Assembly (NCBI GenBank): GCA_965153455.1 | Contig: OZ234498.1 | Location: forward strand, 5,270,001-5,334,000 | DNA: 64,000 bases | Direction: 5' to 3' | Source: Sphagnum compactum | Lineage: Eukaryota > Bryophyta > Sphagnopsida > Sphagnales | Shown here: piece after piece, positions 1 through 13,700 of the stretch | How positions within the stretch are numbered: the first letter of the stretch is position 1 | Layout: the number at the start of each line of letters is the position of its first letter | Notes under the pieces: model-generated | Database searches by the model: none | Told to the model about the DNA's origin: nothing | Seen by the model: the letters and a program-made list of their open reading frames with translations, nothing else | Made by a program: the position numbers and the translations under genes

Positions 1-51
1 CACTCAAGTTGCTTATGCAGTGGTTATATTAGAAGTGAAATCATACAATGT

Positions 52-800
52 ATGGTTGTAGTTGAAAAGTTGATTTTTGAGTTAAACAACCACTTCTTTA
101 TTTATGAACTGATCGATTCACTTGGGGTTGTTTATCCCCTGTTTTGGTTGAACCCCGATGCTGAAGGCTTTTTCCAACATCTTAATGTGATCAAATTTGT
201 TTACTATGTGCCCAAGAAACATGGGCATGTTGGAAGTGGTATCTGGATTCCACCAGTGTTAGATCCAACAACATTGGATATGCAATGTTCTTTGTTTGTT
301 TTGACAATGAAAGACAACTACCATGTTGCGTTAAACCTTGTAATCACAATCCCTTGACGATATTTATGGAGGCAATTTTAAAATCTCAAATTGATGTGTG
401 CCAAATGTCAGAGTACATCAAGTTGGTAAAAATTGCAGTTCATTACAATAAAGGTGACCCTGTATGTTAAGTGATTTCATTAGGTTTTGAGAGAATTCAC
501 TGGTCTTAGTAAACGAGGACTAGTTAGAAAGTAGTAAATTCATTAGTCTAATGAACGGGGACTAGTGAATTGCACCCACATTTTGTATTAGTTATTCAGG
601 TCCTTGGCTCAATTAAGGATGAATGGTGTTTCAATACACTTAGTTTTATGAAAAGCAAGCTTCAAAATAAGCTAACAACTCATCTTGACTTAGTCATCCG
701 TATGTATGCTCAAAGGTTTTACACATTCGAAAATTTTCCTTACCATCAAACCATTGAAGAATGGAAAGCTTCTCGTAGTCATTATGCATTTGATGTTTAA
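52..800 (+). pseudogene. hAT-like transposase remnant, C-terminal half
   Basis: Three protein-like blocks on the plus strand read as one decayed transposase of the plant hAT-like type. Block one (52-357) contains WLNPDAEGFFQHLNVIKF and ends in a frameshift near 340. Block two continues in another frame (about 330-468) with NPLTIFMEAILKSQIDV. Block three (about 590-797) contains VLGSIKDEWCFNTLSFMKSK followed by LTTHLDLVIRMYAQRFYTF, which resembles the C-terminal dimerisation region of hAT transposases, where a similar hydrophobic and charged block is followed by a downstream Tyr-Phe-Pro segment. Blocks two and three share a frame but are separated by about 100 bp with stops, including a short element with inverted ends. 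No N-terminal zinc finger or catalytic core is visible, and the copy begins at or before the window edge. The family call comes from remembered similarity and has not been checked by a search. Confidence 0.65.
494..571. repeat. short inverted-repeat insertion in the hAT remnant
   Basis: The ends AATTCACTGGTC (494-505) and GACTAGTGAATT (560-571) are inverted repeats with one mismatch. Between them, AACGAGGACTAGT and AACGGGGACTAGT form a direct repeat. The segment interrupts two transposase blocks that otherwise share a frame, so it is probably a small inserted element. An unspliced intron is the alternative, since TTATTCAG lies just before the resumed coding block. Confidence 0.45.
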
Positions 801-3800
801 GTGCTATTGTTTTCTATCTTAGGCTATTTTGGTATGTAGGTCTAAGATCAAGAATTGCCTGAGCCCCTCACTATTCTTCTTTTTATGAATGATCTTTTTC
901 TCTTTGATTTTGATGAATATTGAATCTAGATTTTGAATTTGGCTTGTTGTGGACCTTGGCTTTGAAATATATTATATGTTTGGCTTGTTGTTTAAGTCTT
1001 GTTGTTCCACAACTAGCCCCCATTATTAGTGACAACACTTGTTCAATGATGCATGGTGCACATTGAATGTTGTGATCCATGGCAAAGTTATGGGGTGCCC
1101 ACTAGTTACTAGAGAAAGTCTCAAAAGCAATGGATTATGGATGATGGACCTTCCAATGTTAATGATTGTTTGTCTTTCAAATTAAATTTTGTTTTTGTTT
1201 CCATGATCTTGGTCACTTTGCTAACCCTTTTAAAAACTTGGTTTTATAGTTATTACAAGCTACAATAAGGCCAGAATAATGCAGTAACTATTCTACTCGT
1301 CTTTGAAATTTTGCAATTAATTGCTTGTTTGTGTAGTTTCCACCATGTGTTGTAGTGGGTAGGATCAATTTGGTTATGGTTTGATTCCCTCGCATAGCCA
1401 ATTCTTCATAATATGAGAAATGAAAATCTTACATTGCTTATGAATCCAAGAAAGTAATGGCCGCCTCACTAATACACCAACTAAAATTGAGGTCAATTCA
1501 CTAATGTCAAGCTTGAAAAAAATGGGCACTCGCTGAAACCTTCTGTGCCCAATTTGTAAGTCGTTAACCTATTCAACAATTTTGCGCTTAATGTATCCAA
1601 ATTGCTGCCCAGAATGCCCACTAGGTAGCCAACCTAACAACATGGAGAATATGGAAAGAAAAAACCTTGTTCTAAATCCTTAATGAACTTGAACACCAAA
1701 AAACAACATGGTATTTGAAAGGATAAATTGAATGATTGAAACATTGAAATTAATGGGTGTGTGGGGTTTTCATTCAAATGTAGCCTTTAATGTTAAACTA
1801 AATTTGCAAATATTCATCCATGTTTCATCCATCATATTCTTCCATAAATATTCATCCAGCGTCCATCCAACCTTAGCACCACATCACCATTTACCATGCC
1901 ATCAAAATGCCACATCACCATTTGCCACATCATGTCATGTTAGAACCACTAGGTGTTACGTCATTCGCCAATAGGGATGTTGATGTGACAAAGGGGTCAT
2001 TAATGATTGTCCATGTCAACTTTGTGCACCCACACCCGTGCACCCAAAGCTTTGCACCCAAAATAGCCACCCTGTATAACATTAAACATACCTTTATTCA
2101 TGCCAATGCATCATCTATTCATGATATATTTGAACATATTTGAATGGTATTTTACTTAAATTAACCTAGTATTTTCCAACAATTTTCTGATATTAGTTTT
2201 TGAAATTGGTATTTCATTTTTGGAAACACTCATATACCAATGCTGGAATGGTATAAAAAATACTTGATCATACCTATTAAGTACAAAACAAAGACTAAAT
2301 GAAATTTTTTTTGTGTGATTTCATGAAAAGTAATGACTAAAATCTCTACGATGAATGCAAAATAAAAGATTAATTGATAGAGAAGGTATGATAAAAGACT
2401 AGGATTGCTTGAAATACAATTGCACTACATAGGTCATGGCAAATGTTGTATGGATCTTATTTTTTAAAAGAACTTTTAGTGTAAATTCTAACTTTTTCTT
2501 TTAATTTGGAAAAACCCCAATATTCCATTTGAAGAAAAAATTCAAATTTTGGCAGAACCTCTAGTTTTGTTCCAGACTCCATTCTTCACATGGTAAGACT
2601 CCCAGTTCTTGCTTTTTCAAAAAACAATTCCTAGGCAAGTCATTTCCAAACCAGATCCCATTCTACCTACTTATGCATAGCCCAAAACTGATTTTGTAGA
2701 ACTAGTTACTAACATTGCATGACCAATAAACAATGACCACCTATATCAATTACATGTCTAATGCCACCCTCTTCCCCACCCAACCCTAATTTCATTATTC
2801 AAAAAATGTATACCTGAATTTTTTTCTCAAAATAACATGTCTAATCATAGTTGGAATTTAAAATTTTAATAAAATGTTCTTCCAAAAAACGAAGAACCAA
2901 AATCTATATAACTAAAACAGATTTTAGAATCAATTTTGATCGAATCTAATTTTAGTTGTAATCAAAGGTCAATTTCAATTCTCATTCTGATTCCAATGCT
3001 TTTTTCTTCAAAAAAAAAAGAAGAAAAGCTTTGAGTCCCTGATATAATTGGGTCACGAGCAAAAACCAAAACTAGCTCAAAATTGGAATTGGACAACACT
3101 AGTCATGACTTATGTTGATGAAATTGAGGAGTGATGCGCACCTTTGGCTATTTATACTATCCTATGGAATCACCCATGGATTCACCAAGTTTTTAAAACC
3201 TTTTGTTTTTGAGTTGAACTTTATGTTTTTCCAACCTCTACCTACTACTATAGTTTTTAGCCTCTATTGATTTGAGAATAGCTCTCCAAGGTCAACCTTA
3301 TAATTGCCACATGTATCAAAGTTGGGGCCAAGTAATACCCTAGTCAATTTTCACTTAAACATTAATATTTATAGTTGAAATCAACTTGAAATCTTCACCG
3401 ATACTCACTTGTTTTGTGAAACCCACCCAACACCAAAATTTGAAAATAACTTCCAATTTTATCCTTAAAAAGATTTCAAAGAACATTTAGGTTTCTTGAA
3501 AAATCTTTTATAAAATCAACAATTCAAGGTAAGTTCTTTGACCAATGCTTTGATTTTTTTAAGAAAAATGGCTATGGATCAAAATTGATCCTTTTAGTTT
3601 TTTGAGAATCACCAATAAAAGGTCCATAGACTCAACCCTTACTTGTTGATTCTTTCTTTATTGCAAATTTATGACCTTGATATGTGTTCAATTATATCAC
3701 AAGGTAGTATATACCTTATATGGTTGGTAAACAATTTTGGTTAGGAAGTATAATCATGGTAAAGTATGTCAAAAAATATTTTCAAACAATAGTCACAATC

Positions 3801-4850
3801 TCAACATAAACATTAAAAATATATTAAAAACTTTTTTAAAAATCATTATGAGATCATGGGACCCTCCATTGCGTTTATGGTAGCTAAACATAAAGTTTGA
3901 AAGATTTTATTAGAAAAAATAGATGAAAGAATCTGATTGATTTTTTAAGATTTTAAAAACATTTTTACATTAGAGTATGATAGATTATGACTATAACATG
4001 AAAAATTTGAAAGCATATTAAATATATTGTAAAGCTCCATCAACTTGAAAGTATCAAAATTTCAATTAAAGTCCTACTTTTGTATATTTGAAATACAATG
4101 GAACAATATTTTTTTATATTTACCTATCTAAAAATGTATTTAAATATATTTAAATTATACAATTTTTCAATACTAACCAATGAACTTATAAAAAAAATCT
4201 TATTGAGCTTTAAATAAATAATATTCAAAATACATATTAAAGCTTAATTTATGAATGTTTTTCATTGGTGCCAACAGAAAACATCATTGGCATACTTTAC
4301 CATGCTTGGAACCTACCTTTTGAATTACCTTACTCCACTAATAAATAATTCATATTTACTTTATTAGTCTTTACCTAGTTAATATATAGTTGATGTTTAG
4401 CCTTACCCAAGGGAAAGGTCATTGTAAAGAGTGGGTATGCACAAAATTCATTATAACATATATGCAATTTCATATTATGCAATGCACGTGATTATGATAG
4501 ATTTTTTCGAGTTTAAGGCCACCAATTATTGAATATTTGTTTACCAACATATTTTCATTAGTTACATTAATAAACATGGAAAAAACTATATGTTTTTCAA
4601 GCACCATTATAGAAATGGTTCAAGTACATTTTTAATGGTATTGTTTGATTTGATCATGTCTTTTGTCAACCTTTTGGTAAGATGTCGGAAACTTTCATGT
4701 GTAATGTTTGCAATACAAGTTATTACCTCTCTTTACTTTAAAATGTGCAAAATTTGTTTACATATTATGTTACTCTGCATTCACCACATATACCACCCAT
4801 ACAGTATTTATGATTCATAATTCAAAATTTAGGTCAATTATATTTCCCTA
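801..4850. other. AT-rich intergenic stretch, no gene recognised
   Basis: No open frame here resembles a protein I know, and the longest ones are short with no consistent exon structure. The sequence is AT-rich, with long A and T runs around 2800-4250. I see no RNA gene and no long inverted or tandem repeat. Confidence 0.6.
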
Positions 4851-5356
4851 GACCTTCTGCTGACTCCCATGAGCTTCCTTTTCTGTGGATACCAAAATTT
4901 GAACAGCATTAGTAGATATGGAGCAGTAGACGACCAACTCTCCAGGAGCTGAACCCTCAACTGTGACATTTCCAGTCAACACAGATACTCTTAAGTCCTA
5001 GCCCAGGACACTAATTTCATATCCTATTGCAAGGATTGCTCAACCAGGTCCATCCAACATGTACTTACTTGGCATGCATGTGTTCATCAGATAATTTCAC
5101 AGAGTTACTCTTTCTTAGAGAGGTAGCACTCAAACCCCTGAAAAGGTAATTCTAGTGTGAGCACTCTCCACCAAAACAAACAAGTTTAACTTTCACATCA
5201 GCAATGGGAGAGTGTTGGCCCAATTGTTGGCTGTGCACTTTGGAGCTGAGGGTTTAGTGCATTCTTCACTACGATTGCCAGAAAACCTGATGCAGATCCA
5301 AGTGCTGTTCAAAGTATTTTTGGTGCATTGAACCAAGAGCTGGTTCAACCATATCA

Positions 5357-5379
5357 CCCTAACCCTAAACCCTAAACCC
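5357..5379 (+). repeat. short telomere-like tract (CCCTAAA)n
   Basis: CCCTAACCCTAAACCCTAAA followed by CCC is about three units of the plant telomere repeat in C-strand orientation, lying downstream of the GDSL gene. It is too short to be a telomere. Such interstitial tracts arise at repair junctions or in promoters. Confidence 0.7.
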
Positions 5380-5807
5380 AATCATCAATTGTTTCCCCAG
5401 CCTAAGCCATAAGCATGACAAATTGAATGGTAAAAAGATTGCCCTTCGATTCTTAATGACTGTTTTATAACTTGCCAACAACTACCCCTATTGTTTAGGT
5501 GAGTCTTTTTGTGGCTTGAAGTCATTTATCAGTATTGAATAAACAAGGTGTATATTTTGTGTGCAGAAGTAATTTCTCTTCCTAATTGTCATTCTACTAA
5601 TCGATTGCAAGTCCATTCCCAACTTCCCCAAATTTGTTTTCTAATTGGCATGCGAGGAAGCAAAATTTCTGGAACTAAAGGGTGGAAATCTTTGGAAAAG
5701 AATAGGAATCAGCTTACAAACTGGTAAAGATACTTGTGATATTCAGTAGGAAAGTTTAGTCAAGCAAGTAAGTACTTGAAAGGAGTGTACTTAGATGGTC
5801 TTGGAAT

Positions 5808-8795
5808 TCAAACTTGCATAGCTGCAAGTTGAGCAATATTCATGGGTCGAACATAGTTGGTGCCTCCATAGTAGAACGTGGTTGCCAAAATAACATTGGC
5901 TTTGTCAGATGGATGATAAGGATCCCAAAACACATAATCAGCTCTGTCATTGCACATGGTCACCAAAGGGGTGCATGAAAGTGCACCCCTGTATTCTCCT
6001 CCAGCTCCACAGCAAGCAACATCAGATACAGCAAAGCCTGCACAAATACAACAGAGGCATAAGTAAATTAATGACTTAGGCACAAACCCAACATAGAACT
6101 CTGCATTATTTTACAGGCTAATCTACGATACAATTGATTTCAGGGTATAGACTGGTACCCACCAAATTCTGTCGGGTTCTGGATCAGCTCAAAGAATTTG
6201 TCATAAGCATTAGCATATACGAATAGAGAGCCATTGAGTTGAGAGTTCAATTGATTAAGAAGACCTTCCAGTCCAGCATTGAATGATTGAATTTGTAGGT
6301 TCATATTCTGATCACACTCCCCATTCTCAGCAAATGTAAATGTGAGTCGATAAGGTATGCACCCTAGAGGCCCTACTGATGCAATCACAAATTTTCGAGC
6401 TCCCAGTGAGTATAATCTCTGTGACAAATCACCACACACAATCTCAACTTCTTGTCATGAAGGTCCATACAACTTAGAACTAAATGCAAAATTGCTGTTG
6501 CATTAAGGAGGGGCACACACAACACTTTCAAGAAACCATTGACAGTTTATCACACTTCAGCCAAAAAATCTGATTTCCAGCTTAGGTTCTCAAGGTTTCC
6601 TTTCTGTGATACCAGCAACCATGTAAGATGCATGAGTATACTTGGAAATAGGTAGAGTATCTACACATGATGCCCGAGAGATTCACTTACACTTTTACAA
6701 AAATGAGAGTCAGTAAATTAAGGTGAATTTGTTTACTTCGGATGCAAATTTCATAAAAATTTAGAAAACTATTTAGATCCCCAGTAAATTTCTGAAAACA
6801 CTTATCAAATAAACAAGACATTTGAAAATATTATTAAAGATATTCATTTCATTTACAAATCAGTATATATAATTTATCTATTGCCAAAACTACTATATTT
6901 CTAATTATACGTATAAATAAACAAGGGCAGAATCTAGATAGTAACATTCATCCCATTTATAATTAGGTAGCAAAACAACAGCCTTTGAACCAGTGTTGGG
7001 CAGGCACCTGCTTTGGCAGATCAGAACCACTGGTGTCAGATAGTAAGAACCCAAACCAGAAAAGGGTTTGATTTTCAGAACCAAAACCAGATTTTACGTT
7101 TGAAGAACTGGACCCAGAATCAGACTCCCATCAGTTCTAATTTATTTTGGAGCACTGGACATTCTTCATGCTACAACCATCTGCAACACTGCTCCAAACA
7201 CAGGGTTGCCTGGCAAATACAGAGAGAATACCCAACACCCTCCCCACCCCCACACCCCCCAAAAGCATGAGGTGGGAGTACAAGTAAGCAGTTACCGTGA
7301 GTTGTTGTCCAAGAGTACTAAGAATCAAAGAGTTGACAGCTTCAGCAGAGAGGTTCCCAATGGGGGAGAAAGGAGCAAAGTAATTGTTCAAGAAATCATT
7401 TGATCCCATGTTCACAGCAAAGAGGGAATTCGCAATAAGGTTGGCGCCTGCTTCTGGGCCAAGAAGTTGCAAAATTTCAGCTGAGGTATTGGCAAATTGT
7501 GCCACTTGTTGATTCATAGGAATGCGCTCAATCTGTGCCAAAACCAAATCATCATGTGGAGAAAAACAAAATTAAGATTTTAAAAAAAAAAGTCATGGAA
7601 TATTTCAACTATTGTTCTCAAAAACTCACACCCATTATGTAAGTGCATGCTTGCTGCAGGAAGGTTCAGTGGAAGTTTATAAGATCATTAAAAACTAGGT
7701 TTGAACTTTGGAGAAGAATCAGTGTTATGTTGGAGGCAGGTCAGGGAATGTAATTTTACGAAGGCATAGCCACTGGAGTCCAAAATGCCCGCTGCTCCTG
7801 ACGCATAATTCACACCATTCAGAATGGCGTTTCCTGTGGTGCTAGGTGCCATAAAAGGTGGCAAGTAGTGCTCGAGTCCCAGGAATTCGCCTGTACATGA
7901 TCATGTCACAACCCAACAGGGATTTTCTTGATTAGTAAGGAATTACATTCTTAGACTAAGAATTTAGGCTGCTTCTATGCAATCCCCTTCTTCCATAACT
8001 AGTGGCCCAGAAACCTAAAACCTCTAAGGACATCTTTCCATTAGGCCGATGTGATCACAGCAGCTTTCCATTATGTTCTCTCAACTAGATATCCTCACAG
8101 TCATCTCATGGCTCTATAGGTCAATGCTACTGCAGGAGCCGTAAGTCAAAACTGTGATTCGGCATACATACGGTGAGATCTGTTCTTTTTTATTTCCATG
8201 AGAACTTGTGTTCCCATAGTTCCTAACATGATAAATTGCATATCTTCAACACACTTGCGACTCTCCAATGGAAAGAGACTTTCCCTGCTGCTGCAGCAAG
8301 AAACAACGCCCTATATCAATGGCTTCGCATTAGGCTGCTGTGATCAATCCACCAATGTCTGTAACCGTGATCACAGTAGCCTAGTGGAAAGAGACCCTAA
8401 TAATGAGCGTGCTTGTGAGATCCATTGGAAAACCACAAAATAAGATAAGAAGGTAGATGCGTGCGAAATGTGTTACCAACTATATCAACAATAGTTCGAC
8501 CGTTGGTGAAGCGACCGGTAGGACCAGCGGGAAAGTCGATCCCATTATGAGGGTAGTTTGCCTTTGAGAGACTATCAATATAGTTGTTATTGCCGGGGTC
8601 TCCTAACGAGTCACCGAAGGAAAATGATGCGGGGACGGCTTGGGAAGCCACCGGTAATACGGGCCACACTTGAGCCGCAATACACAACAACAAAACGCTA
8701 ATCAATCTAATGAACCACGAACTTTCTGCATCCATAGCTGCTGCGGTTCTGCGCGACTCCCCAGTTCCCAAATCACCCCGCGTCATGAAGTCCAT
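5808..8795 (-). CDS. GDSL-motif esterase/lipase, five exons, complete
   Basis: A secreted SGNH-type hydrolase expected to cleave ester bonds in lipids or acylated cell-wall polymers. Exons on the minus strand are 8795-8477, 7890-7760, 7532-7296, 6418-6163 and 6037-5808. All four introns are GT-AG and all phases agree. The protein is 390 residues from the first Met, or 370 from the Met at residue 21 (position 8735), which directly precedes the signal peptide and is the more likely start. A hydrophobic signal segment spans residues 27-53. Block I is FSFGDSLGDPGNNN with nucleophile Ser63; the oxyanion Gly lies in GVNYASGAAGI (about 138); block III is NMGSNDFLNN (Asn about 195); block V is FWDPYHPSDKAN with Asp353 and His356. 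All catalytic residues are therefore present and the length is normal for plant GDSL lipases. The gene looks functional; the substrate cannot be read from the sequence. Confidence 0.93.
6419..7295 (-). other. third intron of the GDSL gene, carrying a repeat scar
   Basis: This 877-bp GT-AG intron is AT-rich. It contains CCAGTGTTGGGCAGGC near 6991, a string that recurs at about 46699 next to inverted-repeat elements, so it is probably the end of a small DNA transposon. A short C-rich patch (about 7238-7260) lies near its upstream end. Confidence 0.5.
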
Positions 8796-10118
8796 GAGTA
8801 CGCATGTACAGTGAAAAAATGCAGATCAGTAGGAAGTAATATATGCAACAGTTACTACAGTTTCCAGGATCAGAATCGAGTAATGCAGAATAAGTGTTGT
8901 CTTTGCTACAACTTCTTGGTTCAAGTATTACGATCAAGCAGAACCAGTATAAGATCAAATGTGTAACTGACTCCATCATTTCTTCCCTCATCCTTTCCCT
9001 TGCGAAATGTAAGGGGTCACCACTAATCGAAATAGATGCGTGACAGGCGTCAGAAAAACAAACCTTGACATGATCCGTTTGATGAAGATACAACTTCAGC
9101 TGCTCACACTCTTAAGAGGTGTTGCCTGGTCGTCACAAGCAGTAGCAGTAGACGAGGAAACAATACTGAACAAATCAGGCCCGCACGATACTGTTGTGCT
9201 TCTTCAAACCACATTGCATCTTGGGACCATATATTGCAGTATTGAAGCTCAGCTGCAGTCCAAAACTCTCAGACGACATACACAGCAAGAGAGGGATTTT
9301 ATTAAAGCTCCCTGTAAGTAGGTCTCCAGCGGACACAACCCACATAGAGCGAAAGAGAATGGAAAGGAGCTTGGGAGCCGGTATTACAATGTGATCAGCG
9401 CCAGGAAACATTAAGTGCTCAACTCCAGTACGTGACCTACCACACTGCTGGCATTTAAAGCACACATTTGCTCTGGACTGCAGGTACAGCTACTACTGGG
9501 CACCGGCGACTGGGGCATATGTAAGTATGGAAACCCGTGTGGAGCAAGCTTAACCAATGACCAGAACATCAAGATATTGAAATATATAGATGTCACTGCA
9601 TTTAAGTCCTTGCTCTTGTTTAGTGCTTGCCCATTCATTCATGGAATCTACTGAATGAATGTTGAGAAAATGAAGATTGATTAAAATACACTTGCACTCA
9701 TTACGACTGCACTGCAACGGAGTAGGGACTGTCTCTAGGAAGGAAGACCATTTCCATGAGATGGATCACATCATCTCTTTAAAGATGATCTCCCTAATAC
9801 CGCGTGTTTTTTTGCAGCATTCTCATCAGTCACATCGTGCACCTTGTGGACAACTTGCTCAAACAGCGATTTATTGGCTCTGCTCAGAGGGGAGAGAAAA
9901 CGTATCTATGTAAGATTTGTGCATCAAAATTTGGATTTAACTTGACCCAATGTGTGAGTGACATCTGGAGGGTGATGTGTGCATATGACTGATGGATGGA
10001 TGGGCATGTTCCATGCATCTAGATGACAAGTAATAAATCCAATAAAGCAGGCTTTTTATAAGTTTGAAGCTGCTGTAAAAGGCACAGTCATTATGCGATT
10101 ACAGTTCGAACTCAAGAA
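8796..10118. other. upstream flank of the GDSL gene, no gene recognised
   Basis: This stretch should hold the promoter and 5' leader of the GDSL gene, transcribed leftward. I could not fix a TATA box or a start site. Minus-strand frames at 9175-9465 and 9411-9638 are open but match no family I know, and their composition does not argue for coding. No repeats stand out. Confidence 0.45.
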
Positions 10119-10740
10119 TGATCAAGCCCTTACCCATTATGTTGGGCAAGGCGTTAGGCATGTCCCACCTAATCTTTCACACATTTGTGCACAAGAAATG
10201 TAATGATGTTGGTTAAAGGTGATTCAATGTTTTGCATTCATTGTTGGTACAATCCACAATATTGATACTCACACATCAATGACAATATGATCAAGGCCTT
10301 GCCCATTATGTTGGGTAAAGTGCCAACCAAGCCCGTTAGGGCAAGCTTGGACGCCCGCCCAACAGAATGATCAAGCCCTTGCCAATGTTGGGTAAGGCAT
10401 CAAGCAAGCCCGTTAGGGCAAGCTTGGACACCACCCAGCAATATGATAAGCCCTTCCCCATTATGTTGGGTTGGTAAAGCGCCAACCAAGCCCGTTAGGG
10501 GCAACAAGCTTGAACACCCACCCAACATAATAGTCAAGTGCTTCCCCAATATGTTGGGTAAGGCACCAAGCAAGCCTGTTAGTGCAAAGCTTGGACACCA
10601 CCCAACAAAATGATCAAGCACTTGCCCATTATGTTGGGTAAAGCGCCAAGCAAGTCCGTTAGGGCAAGCTTGGACACTCGCCCAACATAATGGTCAAGTG
10701 CTTGCCCAATATGTTGGGTAAGGCAAGCTTGGTGACACAA
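10119..10740 (+). repeat. tandem minisatellite, about 79-bp unit, dyad-bearing
   Basis: Five to six diverged units begin near 10287, 10366, 10442, 10530, 10609 and 10689, each with a start like ATGATCAAGCCCTTGCCCAT. A partial unit lies at 10119-10170. Each unit contains TATGTTGGGTAA, then AAGCCCGTTAGGGCAAGCTT, and ends in CCCAACATA or a variant. The unit end and the next unit's start are reverse complements (CCCAACATA and TATGTTGGG), so every junction can fold into a hairpin. The unit length is not a multiple of three, so the repetitive open frames on the minus strand are a by-product and not a gene. Confidence 0.88.
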
Positions 10741-13700
10741 CCCATGTAATGGGCAATTGTGAGACCATTCCATAGATTCAACCATTTTTTAAACAAATGA
10801 TTGTTCAGCATATATGTTGGTCACTATTATGAGTGTATGAACATCACTAGAAGATTATGTCTCTAAAGTGGTCCAGAAAATGACATCATCTGTTAAACCC
10901 AGAAACGGTTTGTTAATGTTTGAAGCCAAAAACCACAGAAACGGTTGTCCACGCACTTTACTCTTTTGGAAAGACACTAAATACCCGACAACAATAGCTT
11001 TGTCCGGGCATCAGTGCGTCTCCCATTGTTGGGGAAACTTTTTGATGAAGCTCTCTCACTTGTGTCGTCGAATGCGAATTGGCTTGGAGGCAAGAGATTA
11101 AAGAGGCGGCCGCGGACATCCTTCCCACAAAGTTGGTCAGGACACACGCTTTTGTAATTACTAACGCGCACAAGGGAAAAGTAGACCTAAATATCTGCTA
11201 ACCAGGCAGGCGCGCACATACACACACACATGGCTCGTACTACTATTGAGCACCAGCTTTTTATGACAACGTTAAATTTTCTCATTGAAATTTGTGTACC
11301 CACACGAGAGTTGCTTTTCTAAGTTCTTAAAGAACCTGACAGAATGTGCATCATTGTGCATGGTGTGGGAACAGTGTTGTTTTCTTTTAAAGGATTCTGA
11401 TAAATAGCCTTAATGGCGACTTTGTTCCTCAGCAGGCAGCCGTTAACACTTGCCACGACACCTACTTCTTCAAGTATACTTACTGTGTGTGAGTCTGGCG
11501 AAAGAGCAATTCTGACGAATTTTTTGCCTCAAAACCCTCCCTGAAATTTGTAGCTGTGTGTTAGCCAGTAGCCAGATCCAAATCAAGGGCGAAATCTGGC
11601 GACATTCGCCACTTTAAAAATCACTTGGAAGGAAGGAAGGAAAGAAGGAAGGAGTCCTGTTGTGTTGGGCAAAAGCCCCAGAGTCGGGGCATTCCCAAAA
11701 CGAGGGGTCTTTGAGAAGTGGTAATTGATAGGTAGCAGTGTTTTTCTCTTTCCTTTTGCCAATTTTTTGATGTAGCCAAAGTGGCAATCATCCAGAAAAA
11801 ACACAGCCAAATTCACAAGGCACATGAAGCAAAGGCTCTTTTGCCAATAAGTAGGCGTAAGATCCCTATCACTCTTAAGGAACAAGCATATGATCCTTAA
11901 AGGACGCTGTGTAATATACCTCTCAAGATATTGCCATATATAAGCTACCCTTCAAATTCTCTAGGAATTTGTTTGAGAGCATCTCCACCAGCCTGCTCCA
12001 AAAGCCCTTCCGATGGGAAAGCCTATTTCCTAAAGGTGGTCATTGTGAAAACACAACCCCACCCATGATGAAAAAGACTATTTTTATGCAAGTCCCATGA
12101 AATTTTGGGCCAAGCCCCACAACTCGGTGTACAATGCAAGGTTTCATACAGGAGTGGCAAAGGGTGCTGCAATGTCTATCACCATGGAGGTTTGCATGGG
12201 AATAAAATGCGAGAGCTTGGAGCTTCAAGCTCTTCTCAAGATTGAAGTTTAAATCTTGCAAAGCTTGAAAATTTCAAGCTTGGCAAAAGCTCAAAGCTTT
12301 TGCAAGTACAATGGTGATGTGAACTCCTCACATGGTCAATGCAAGGTACACTTGACCAATATGGACATCACAAATGCAATTTTTGTTATGTGGGTATAAT
12401 TGATCAAGGTAACATGTACACTAAATCTTGGAAGTACCAATTTAGGGACTTGATTTAATGTTATTCATTTCAATATATGTATGATGCATGTATTTTTATT
12501 CTATCACTTATAAAACTAAATAAATTATGAATCTTCAAAGTAAAAAATTATGGACTATTATTTAATTGCAAGTTTCTTTATGGATTTCAAAATGGTAGAA
12601 CTATTAATACATAGAGTTGTTAGGGACTCACAACTAGTTAAATAATATATCAATGAATAGAATTTTCAAGGATTTCACACCTTGAATGTTATTACATATT
12701 CCATGGAGACAAGTTTGACATGTATTGGGTAAATGAGGAAGAAGAAAATTTGAAAAATGAAACCAATCAATTATAAGGAATTTTCATAACATGGAAATGT
12801 TTCAAGTGGTAAAAGATGTAATCAAACAAAATATGTGGTTGTGGCATGAATCGACAAAAGAAATGTAATGTGAAAAGGAAGAACAACAAGAAACATATTT
12901 TGACACAAAGGAATTTTTTTTTGAAGATAACCAATCAATCAAAAAAGTAGGGAAATACAAATGAGGAAAATGTTGCATGAATCTATGAAATTATTTCCAT
13001 TTTTTCCCAAGTGATGTGTGAAAAAATACAAGGTGTTGCCTTATTGAAAATAATAATAATTTATAATTTATTTAAATAGGGTGCTTAGAAATGAATTATG
13101 AAAATATACTTAGAATATTTACGATATTTTCAATTTGAGTAAAATATTTCTCAATATTTTTATTATTTCCAGCCATATTTAGAAATAAAAAATTAAAAAA
13201 ACTCTTGGACATAAAATATACAAAAATTGATTTCCCTTATATACATGTTTATGAAATGTTGGCCAAGACATTTTATGAAGCCAAATTGAAGGAAAAATAA
13301 AAAGTGACTTTGAAAGATACATTTAAATAATATACCAAATTAGGGTAAAATATAATCAATCAAAGAAAATATATGAACCTTTGCATTGGATGGTCCCCTT
13401 GTTTTAATAAAACATATTCTTTTCAAAATTCTTTAGCATGCTAGTATTATTTCCCACCATTTTTACAAACATACCAAAGACTTGGTCATGGAATTTCAAT
13501 TTACTTTGTGACCACTTGTGAAATTGTTGATGGTGGTGTAGTCTTCAAGATACCATGTTATTTGTCCTATCATTTAACAATTTCTTCATGTCACTTACAC
13601 CGGAAAAAATCATGTTGTTTGTAACTAGTCACTATGCAATTACATGCAACTAGTTATCATTTGCAACTAAATTGGTTATTCTTATAATTACAAAATTTGT

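Noticed and set aside
10400-10785. Minus-strand open frames with repeating LGGV...GALPN peptides
   Set aside because: They lie wholly in the 79-bp minisatellite, whose period is not a multiple of three. The frames shift from unit to unit and there is no start context or similarity.
11974-12010. MITE terminus-like GAGAGCATCTCCACCAGC
   Set aside because: Common in plant MITEs, but no inverted partner could be found within the next kilobase.
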